12,048 bases of DNA, taken from NCBI GenBank assembly GCA_026770585.1, contig MU646656.1, positions 27,802 through 39,849 of the forward strand, written 5' to 3'. The number at the start of each line of letters is the position of its first letter. Positions within the stretch are counted from its first letter, which is position 1. Below the pieces are notes generated by a model. It ran no database searches. It saw only the letters and a program-made list of their open reading frames with translations, and was not told the origin of the DNA. Below are positions 11,388-12,048 of the stretch, in pieces. Origin of the DNA: Baffinella frigidus. Lineage: Eukaryota > Cryptophyceae > Cryptomonadales > Baffinellaceae. The translations under genes were made by a program, and so were the position numbers.

Positions 11388-11460
11388 TTGGAGGGGTTGG
11401 AGGGAAGCTAGCCGCACATGTCTCTCGCGCGGCGCCGGGGGGGATTGGCGCGGGGTTGGA
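11388..11460 (+). CDS. Exon-like block GVGGK...GIGAG (copy 2)
   Basis: Reads VGGVGGKLAAHVSRAAPGGI then GAGLDSE. Similar in both DNA and protein to the end of copy 1, including GGGATTGGCGCGGGGTT and the following CCGAGACCCGAA where the heptamer array starts. The shared exon/array junction shows that block and array were duplicated together. Confidence 0.3.
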
Positions 11461-11660
11461 CTCCGAGACCCGAATCCCGAATCCCGAAACCCGAAACCTG
11501 CAACCTGAAACCCGAGACCCGAATCCCGAAACCCGAATCCCGAATCCCGAAACCCGAAACCCGAAACCCGAATCCCGAATCCCGAAACCCGAAATCCGAA
11601 ACCCGGAACCCGGAACCCGAAACTTGAACCCCCCTAAACACCAAACCCTGAATTCCAAAC
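11461..11660. repeat. CCCGAAA/CCCGAAT heptamer array
   Basis: The most homogeneous long array in the window, about 25 units of CCCGAAA or CCCGAAT in mixed order. It leaves long meaningless open frames on both strands. Confidence 0.9.
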
Positions 11661-11841
11661 GCTAAACTGCGGCCGCGGTGGCGACGCGGGGGGGGGGGGG
11701 GGGGAGCGGGGGCCAAACCCGAAACCCGAAACCCGAAACCCGAGACCATGACCCCCTAAACCCTGAACCCTAAACCTCAAACCGTAAACCCCAAACCTCA
11801 AACCTTAAACCCTAAAATCTAACACCTGAACCCTACACCAG
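11661..11841. repeat. Poly-G run and telomere-like tract
   Basis: GCGGCCGC at about 11670, a run of about 15 G at 11690-11704, then four CCCGAAA units and mixed CCCTAAA/CCTCAAA units to the acceptor-like TACACCAG at 11841. Confidence 0.75.
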
Positions 11842-11893
11842 GCTGAGGGGGAAGGGGGGGAAGAATGAGAGCTCGGACGAGGATGAGAACGGG
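11842..11893 (+). CDS. Short exon-like block, acidic tail (KNESSDEDENG)
   Basis: A 52-nt island between CTACACCAG| and GGG|GTATGC, reading LRGKGGKNESSDEDENG, with heptamers on both sides. The acidic Ser/Asp/Glu composition is plausible for a disordered region. Family unknown. Confidence 0.3.
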
Positions 11894-11899
11894 GTATGC

Positions 11900-12048
11900 T
11901 CCAAACCCTAAACCCGAAATAAACACTGAATCCTAAACCCTAAACCCTAAACCCAAACCCTAAATCCTAAACCCTGAACCCTGAACCCTAAACTCTAAAC
12001 CCTAAACCCTAAAACCCTAAACCCTAAACCCCAAACCCCAAACCCCAA
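11900..12048. repeat. Telomere-like tract at the window end
   Basis: CCCTAAA, CCCTGAA and finally CCCCAAA units to the last base. Degeneracy and orientation (C-rich strand reading towards the right edge) argue for interstitial repeat rather than a chromosome end. Confidence 0.85.

Noticed and set aside
11117-11665. One continuous 182-residue protein, and the 169-residue frame opposite it
   Set aside because: The second half is a translation of CCCGAAA/CCCGAAT repeats, and the array is open on both strands because of its period and composition. Only the GC-rich islands were kept.
11900-12048. True chromosome end
   Set aside because: Orientation is wrong for a right-hand telomere (the C-rich strand runs towards the edge), and the units are mixed.

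Overview
The window is eukaryotic nuclear DNA. It has no bacterial operon layout, rRNA or convincing tRNA. Coding signal is confined to short open blocks bounded by GT/GC...AG splice signals, and the space between them is filled with degenerate seven-base repeats related to the plant/algal-type telomere unit (CCCTAAA on the + strand). A plant-type heptamer, intron-dense short-exon genes and possible GC donors would fit an alga or another protist (green alga, dinoflagellate or chromerid-like lineages are all possible). I cannot name the species.

Layout. Positions 1-160 hold a 14-bp minisatellite. Positions 161-926 hold two short mobile elements: one repeat of a family here called Q and one fold-back element of a family called R. 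Positions 866-1723 on the minus strand carry the best recognisable gene, the start of a small ER membrane protein resembling PHO88/SND3, in three short exons whose reading frames join cleanly. Its second intron holds a second Q copy, itself interrupted by a MITE of a family called P. Positions 2524-2738 (minus) are a terminal exon with a stop codon. Positions 2895-3240 are telomere-like. Positions 3416-3683 are a decayed fold-back, 3816-4412 are GC-rich with ambiguous open frames, and 4747-4902 are a fold-back element (S) with a 5-bp target duplication.

Positions 5723-6060 hold two minus-strand exons separated by a second R element. Removing R between its built-in CAG|GTATTT donor and a flanking AG restores one open frame, so R looks like an intron-generating element (introner). 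From about 5460 to 9460 the + strand carries small GC-rich exon-like blocks, each present in two to five copies in different states of decay. Telomere-like heptamers, AT-rich TATA-type sequence and further P copies (7493-7654, 9627-9789) lie between them. Positions 9775-9999 form a 225-bp hairpin with nearly perfect 105-bp arms. Positions 10015-10660 are two tandem repeat systems, and 10855-12048 are mostly heptamer arrays with a few exon-like islands.

The genes do not form an evident pathway. The common theme is architectural. Introns and spacers are built from palindromic elements and telomere-like repeats, exon pieces have been copied locally, and several palindromic families keep their ends and their pairing while their inner arm sequence differs between copies. 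Most function calls are low confidence; the PHO88/SND3 resemblance and the R-as-intron reading are the best supported.
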